Assembly (NCBI RefSeq): GCF_037975245.1
Contig: NC_092569.1
Span: forward strand, 7,870,501 to 7,934,500
Length of the DNA: 64,000 nucleotides
From: Apostichopus japonicus
Taxonomy: Eukaryota > Echinodermata > Holothuroidea > Aspidochirotida > Stichopodidae
Reading direction: 5' to 3'
Under the pieces are notes generated by a model that worked only from the letters and a program-made list of their open reading frames with translations, was not told the DNA's origin and searched no databases. This document shows, in pieces, positions 58,082-64,000 of the stretch (the first letter of the stretch is position 1; the number at the start of each line of letters is the position of its first letter). A program made the position numbers and the translations under genes.

Positions 58082-58411
58082 TACAAGGTTTACACAATTT
58101 GACCCCTGGTGACCCCAAATGACTTTTGACCTCCACAAAAAACTGTAGGCTTTGCTCCTAAATGTGGTCCTCCTTCACACAAAATATGAGATTGGTCCAA
58201 GCTTCCTGGGGCCATCAAGGTTTTCACTATGACTCCTGGTAACTCCAAATGACCTTTGACCTCCCCACAAAAAGATAGGATTCTTCTACTCAATGTAATT
58301 CTCATGTACACCAAATATTCGATTGGTCCCAGCTCCCCTTCTTCTTGAGATATCGTGTTTACACGCGAGGCATCACACACACACACAAACACGCATTCAC
58401 CCATCACATAG

Positions 58412-58438
58412 ATTCCTTGAGCCTTCGGGGCAAGGAAT
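58412..58438. other. Terminal stem-loop of TGACCT repeat
   Basis: Arms ATTCCTTG and CAAGGAAT follow a (CA)n tract, with loop AGCCTTCGGGG. Arm changes relative to 3103-3128 are compensatory. Confidence 0.6.
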
Positions 58439-59622
58439 AAAAAATTACGCTCAGCCTCGCCTCCTCATAAATAAGCTAGTTATCAATTGTAAGATTCATC
58501 AGCATATATAGGTTGTCTACCAACATCACCATACTAAGTTTGAAGAGTTTTAAGAGTCGCGAGTTCCTGCTTGCAGGAGGATCTTATATACATACATATA
58601 TACATACACACACGCACGCACGCAGACATACATACAAGAATCTCCAACCTGTGGTTGTCAAGCTATTGCAATTTGGAAGAATTTTGATGTTTGAACCTGT
58701 GATCTCATTATTATTCATGATATGAACAACAAAATCAATCTGGTTCATCAACTCATCATGGACCACCAACCCACCAACCAAGTATGTCATTGATCAATCA
58801 TTCCCTTGTTGAGTTATTGTGCATACAAATTTCTGTTAAAAAATAACGCTCAGCCCAGCTGCCTCATAATTTGCATGATATCAATAACAAGACACATCAC
58901 AGCATTCATAGGTTGTCTACCAATATCACCATACCAAATTTGAAGAAACTTCAACTAGTGGTTGCCAAGTTATTGCAATTTGAAGATTTAGACGTTTGAC
59001 CATGTGACCTCCTTAATATTAATGAAAATGAGCAACAAAATTAATCTTGTTCATCAACTCATCATGTACCACCCACCAAGTATGGCACTGTTCAATGTGT
59101 TGAGTTATTGTTGAGTTATTGTGCATACAAATATATGTTACAAAAATTACGCTCAACCCTGTCTCCTCATAAATATCCATGTTATCTATTTCAAGACTCA
59201 TCAGCATATAAGGGTTGTCTACCAACATCACTTATACTAAGTTTGAAGAATCTCCAACTTGTTCTTGTCAAGTTATTGCAATTTGAAGATTTTGACTTTG
59301 ACCCTGTGACCTCATTAACATTCATGATATGAGCAACGAAATCCAAAGGGACCACCCACCCACCAAGAATGGCATTGATCAATCATTCCTTTTGAGTTAT
59401 TGTGCATACAAATTACATAAACAAAAATAACTCTCAGCCCGCCTGCTCATAAATAAGCATGTTAGCAATTGCAAGACTCATCAACATGTATAGATTTATC
59501 ACCATACTTGGTTGCCATACCATGGTTGCCAAGTAATTGCAATTTGAAGAATTTTGTTGTCGAGTAATTGAGTTATCGTGCATACAACAAGTGTCACACA
59601 CACACACCGGCATTACTACAAA

Positions 59623-59647
59623 GATCCTTTGCTTTCAGCAAGGAACC
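59623..59647. other. Terminal stem-loop of TGACCT repeat
   Basis: Arms GATCCTTTGCT and AGCAAGGAACC (one mismatch near the base) follow a (CA)n tract. It marks the right end of block E. Confidence 0.6.
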
Positions 59648-59950
59648 AAAATGGAGTACCCTTTCGAGATAAATTAATGATTAAACTGTAACATTTTGAG
59701 ATCAACGTTAATGTTTATCTAGTGCTTATAGGAGTATAAACCATATCGCCGAATAAGCCCACGGTAGACCGTTGAGTTACACCTCTACTTTATTTATACA
59801 TAGATTACTAAGGTTGATACGGTTTTCATTGTAAGAAGCACCTCACCAAATGCAACATTATTCTTTTATTGATGTACCTGGCCACATGGTTAAAACATAA
59901 CACAAGGTAAACTAAGGTTAGATTGCCAAAAAAAAACTTGAAAAACTTAC

Positions 59951-60001
59951 CCATAACCAAAACAGTTCTAATAAATTCCAGGGTCAAGCCAGCTTCATAC
60001 T
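59951..60001 (-). CDS. Candidate exon: juxtamembrane segment and start of TM helix
   Basis: A short open stretch between a pyrimidine-rich acceptor (TTTATATTCATAG or the AG two bases on) and a strong donor (TATGG|GTAAGT, GT at 59950-59949). It encodes YEAGLTLEFIRTVLVM and leaves in phase 1. The exon at 39925-40015 enters in phase 1. Joining them gives a Val codon and turns the end of this exon plus the start of the next into one uninterrupted ~26-residue hydrophobic helix, bounded by Arg outside and KANEKR inside. That structural fit supports linkage across a ~19.9-kb intron. It is inference: the exon is tiny, and phase matching alone has a one-in-three chance. Confidence 0.4.
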
Positions 60002-60381
60002 CTATGAATATAAATGAAATAATACATGGTATGCTATCATTTCCCTGTACTAATCATCAGTATGTATATATGTATATAGATATGGAGATAGATAGATAGA
60101 TATCATGTATAATTCGATGGTATCATGAAAAATGTGATGAAAACAAAAAGAATAACAACAACATCATTGTTGTTTATCTGTAAATTCTGGATATTTGTGA
60201 AGAAATAGATGGAGACATGTTCGAATTCTTTGCTGACTACAGTATTATTTTATTCCTTAAAGGGAGTGCAAAATCGCGCACAAAGAAACGTCTGATGCAG
60301 GTAATCTGACCTAGTTTCGAATGAGGTGTAACAGAAGTGTTAAACACCACCATCGATCCCAAAAGATACACACACAGCTTG

Positions 60382-60778
60382 CTACCGTCGGTAATTGGAC
60401 ACTAGTGTACAGTCAATACATACAGCTATGGCCAATACCCACAACACAGTGTACATAGCAGCAATGGACATCTCAGGTCCAGATAAAGATAACAAGGGAT
60501 CACATTTCACTATTGTCTGCAATTTTGTAGCGACAAGATAAAACTTCACTGCAAGCAACAGAAAGTTGTTGTGATAAAGTGGAATTTTGCCCTTTTGGCA
60601 TTCCAAGGATTCAGCACTCTGCACAGGTACAGGAAGTTCTCTGCCCTTCACTGATACCCTTTGCATATTCATTAGGAGAGCACTGCTGCCAAGGAGTTGT
60701 TCCATCTCCCTGTTGCTACCCATCATGTTACACAGGTCTTCATTGTTCTCTGCTCCATAGTACCTAACCACATACTCT
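60382..60778 (-). CDS. Candidate coding exon, unidentified protein
   Basis: An open frame of about 131 codons from an acceptor (TATTTCTTTGTAG, AG at 60780-60779) to TAG at 60384-60382. It starts EYVVRYYGAENNEDLCNMMG and contains ELPVPVQSAESLECQKGKIP, then a hydrophobic C-terminal stretch (AAMYTVLWVLAIAVCID). Composition is protein-like and it is not part of any repeat here. It could be the terminal exon of a gene or isoform. It could also be an internal exon of the same gene as 59951-60001 that splices before the stop: candidate donors are GCT|GTATGT and TGG|GTATTG near 60425-60440, both phase 0, compatible with an acceptor leaving TAT first at 59999. The family is not recognised. Confidence 0.35.
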
Positions 60779-63700
60779 CTACAAAGAAATAGGGCTTATA
60801 GTTTTAGTGATTGTGGAAAGGTTATTCCCAATGGAGTCTTTATTTCTGTTGTATGTTGTTAAACTAAGATGACATGTTCATGTGTATAAGTTAACCAACA
60901 TGTCAGTTGCTTGTGTAATAATTTTAAGTTGGTATCCTTTCACTTTGTGAGGAGGTTGGCTACTGAACTACTTTTACTCTCAGAGCCATGTGCTTCATTC
61001 CTCCACCTATCCTTTGTTAGAGAAACATTGTATTGATTGTTTTGTGAGAGGAAATTCAACCATTCATGTGAAGGAAAAGAGCCTATTTCAGTGTATCTTG
61101 GTGAGTTATTTCATATTGATTATCAGTTAAATTTTACTTAATGGCATATGTTGCAAGAACTATTATTGTAAGAGAGATTTGGGGATATTATTGAGTTTCT
61201 CTCAAAGAGTTCTACCATGTGGTGGAGCATTCATACGTATTGTTATGTAAAGTAACAGTAAGTTAGTAGGGCTATTTAAGTCAGTGTTATACTTGAGAAG
61301 GTTTAGTTTCAAGTGTAAAAAGAAGATTGCATTTCAAACTGTTTTATTTGATATTTGTTTATTGATATTTGTTTAATTACCTTATTTACCTGTCAATTTC
61401 ATATTTTAGTAGCTTCTCAGTGACATTATGAGAATAATTCTAAATCACATGGTTAAAGGGGTAGTACTGACTGAGTCCATGTTTTCAGTTATGATCAGTT
61501 ATTGTCTCGGTATTAGTTCAGACAGAGTTAAGTTAATCATGATTCATTTACAATGTGCTTTAGTAACTGATGTTAAACCGATTGATGGGTTCTAGGTGTT
61601 ACAGTGTATTATAGGAGTTCCCTTGGGACTGTGTGTATAACTCAAGTGTGACGTTATTGGTTATTATATTTCTAGCTTAACTTCAGTTTCAATTTTGTGT
61701 TAATCCAGTGTAATTAAGGGATTAAAGGTTCATCAACTCAGACATTTTAAGAGTATCAGTTGTACATCACATTAAAGGGGCTGTGTATGAGCACTATGTA
61801 GTAAATCTAAGCATGTATGAAATACCCTTGTAGTGTATTGTTCTTAAAAGGCAAATGTTGTACCATACTTTTGTAATACTTTGGGCAGCTTGTGTATTGG
61901 TGCTCCTAAAAAGCATATCTGACTTTACCAAGTTGTACTTAGTACTTTAAATGCTTATATGTAGTTATATATGTCATAATTCAATTAAATTAACCTTTGT
62001 AAGCTGTTCCAGATTTTATATGGTTATATATTAATTTTCTGGTTTAGGTTCTTTTGAGCTGAGTCGTGATCCGGTGATGTGAGGTTTACTGATCATTGTT
62101 GTTAGATGACTGGGCTGGTAAGTGATGCATGATATTTTGCAGGGTATTTCCTTTGTGGTCATAATTGTTCATGCGAGGACCTGAGGTTATATTTTAGCTA
62201 TTTTGTTTACTATTATTTTCTGATTTTATCTCGCCAGGAGCGAAAGCATGTATATACGCCATGCCATTGATTTGCATTCTTTGTCATGTTACAGAAGGTG
62301 TTAATTAAATTTCATCTTTAGATATGTGCTAGATTGGTACTTCGGTAAATATCATATTCTGCTGTTATCATTCTTATGGATGATGTTATTGTACGACGCA
62401 AGAGATTCACTTTTTCACTTTTCGGGTTTATATGGATGAACCGATAACTCCATTCTTTTCTTCAATTCATTTCCAATTCTTTTTCAATTCATTCGAGTCT
62501 TACTCAATTATTATCTTGTTATTTTCACTAGAGATGAGCTATTGCAGGGTTGCTAGTCACTTGTTCATTGCAAGATTGTTTTACCAATTATCTGTTGTTT
62601 TATTATTTTCATTCAATTGAGGAGTTTCACACCAATGGTAAGTTGTTGGGTTAAATGTATACATGGCTTACCTGGACAACTGTTAAGTTTTATATTTTCT
62701 CTTCTCATTGCAGAGGCTGTTTTTGTTTTGTTTGTCTGTTTGCTTTGTTTGAATAAATTGGATAAACCAAGTGCAGTACTACTCTTCATCATTGTCGTTT
62801 GCGTGGCATGACTCACTGCTAGCTCCCATTCAACTAGATTCCCGAATCGCTTCATTAACTTTTTCAGACAGCGGCACGCGGTTAAGGGGGAGTCTTCAAT
62901 GCCTTAAGAAGACAACTATGCGAGTGCAGTCGCTTAAAATAATGGTCCTTTTATGCCCGTGCTGGCAGTGTGTTTCGCACGTACGCAACGATGTTCACAT
63001 GGCACAATGTTGTGCAATGCGATATGTAAACAGGAAATGGTATTTTGGTTGATCGATGAGTGAAAATTGAAGTTAGCTTGCTGCAACGAGCCAGGCATTT
63101 TTGCTGCGTTGTGTCTTTGATATTCGTACAATTTTGTGGAACTTTATTGGATTTAACAAAACCGGGTTTCCGTATAAATACGGAAGACTTACATCCCTGA
63201 TGTGAACAATATTCACATTGGCAGATTACCGAGATGGACACTTTTCTTGTATACAGCATACAAAATGATCTCTACCAAAGAAAACATGTTTCTTCTCAAG
63301 CCTAGAATAATAGTTTTAAATATACTCGCTATTTGGGGATAGTGACTAAACATCAACTTGCGAAAACGCAAAATTCACTAGGCACTTTCGATTGCTGATA
63401 AAGTCTCCTTAGTACACAAGGTTAGGCAATTGGGCAGATATATGGTGCTACGTAATTGCAACTGGTGTTGAGTGAATATCTTTGCAAAAAATCCTAGGAG
63501 CAACAACAACAAACTAGTCTCAAAACTCTTTATATTGTTTTCTTTAATTGGTTGAGAAATTAATATATGAACACAACATATTTATGATATGAACACAACA
63601 TATTTATGAATGCCTTTAAAACACATTACATACTTCCTAAGCTCAAACCATTCCCTCTAATAAATAGTTATTTTAGATTTCAAGTAATGCTTTCGCTGTA

Positions 63701-64000
63701 TGTTTGTAAATGCTCAATTGAAGTTTGTGAACAATCTCTGCACATTGTAACTTTCCGTACAAAATGCATGTGCAGTTAGCAAACCATTTTATACAGTTAA
63801 TGAGAACGGTCATTGATAAAATTCTAACTAGGCCACAGTTATTTTCTTAAATTGGGCCTAGTCATTTCCACAATGTAACTATATGGTCAATTCCATGATA
63901 AGGTCAACATCATACCAAAAAATTTAAAATCATTGTACATTAAAATTGTATAAGTTTCCAATAAATAGACTACTAGTAGTTACTAAAAATAATTTTTTCA
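60779..64000. other. No firm gene; possible intron of the minus-strand gene
   Basis: AT-rich, low-copy DNA without the repeat families seen to the left. ORFs of 60-100 codons at 62432-63259 overlap on both strands and have no recognisable domain. One splice-bounded minus-strand stretch (63193-63271) is listed as a weak observation only. A TATATGTATATAGATA-type microsatellite lies just left of this region at about 60064-60105. Confidence 0.4.

Larger units (their letters stand above)
58082..59650. repeat. TGACCT-family repeat, right flank of DIRS, block E
   Basis: Continues the repeat interrupted at 50631. It has GACCCCTGGTGACCCCAAAT words, two (CA)n + stem-loop endings (58412-58438 and 59623-59647), and repeated CTCATCAGCATATA...GGTTGTCTACCAACATCAC blocks at about 58495, 58910 and 59205. 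A further (CA/CG)n tract lies at 58590-58635. No gene is seen. Confidence 0.7.

Noticed and set aside
62432-63259. Overlapping 60-100-codon ORFs on both strands
   Set aside because: No domain, and mutually overlapping. Only one short splice-bounded piece was kept as a weak observation.

Overview
This is animal nuclear DNA, dense in repeats and poor in genes. The evidence is split exons with GT/AG junctions, degenerate dispersed repeats, many inverted-repeat transposons with target-site duplications, a DIRS-type retrotransposon and a 16.5-kb satellite array. I see no bacterial operons, rRNA, tRNA or CRISPR array. A marine invertebrate, possibly an echinoderm, is plausible, but that is inference only and the species cannot be fixed from this window.

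Layout. 1-17 kb: two dispersed repeat families alternate. One is a ~400-bp tandem family (conserved words around GCATGCCAGTGGTGGACGAA and TGTATGTTAACCTCTACATA). The other is rich in TGACCT direct repeats and ends in a (CA)n tract plus a stem-loop. Inserted in these are a 2.5-kb element with 22-mer-repeat inverted termini (5838-8383), a 0.8-kb element (9281-10074), a 364-bp hAT-like MITE (12804-13167) and a 150-bp foldback (13914-14065). 17-20 kb: low-copy DNA, a palindromic foldback element (18122-18635), microsatellites and a short duplication. 19.98-36.5 kb: a satellite built on a ~102-bp monomer, a ~205-bp dimer and 1.0-2.0-kb higher-order units. Its orientation flips at both edges.

36.5-64 kb: the only credible cellular gene sequence, on the minus strand. 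The last exon (38079-38331, acidic cytoplasmic tail) follows a 91-bp exon that encodes most of a transmembrane helix (39925-40015). A phase-compatible exon at 59951-60001 supplies the start of that helix, which implies a ~19.9-kb intron. That intron holds TGACCT repeats, a nested inverted-repeat element (43420-44757), a 2.8-kb hAT-like element with a perfect 8-bp duplication (45620-48399) and a degenerate 7.45-kb DIRS element (50632-58081, minus strand: gag, RT, RNase H, tyrosine recombinase). The DIRS gag is itself split by a 1.33-kb hAT-like element. A further candidate coding exon lies at 60382-60778; 60.8-64 kb shows nothing else firm.

Functionally the window is one membrane-protein gene 3' end embedded in layers of transposons and satellite. 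Nested insertions allow relative dating: DIRS went into a TGACCT repeat, and the hAT element then went into DIRS.
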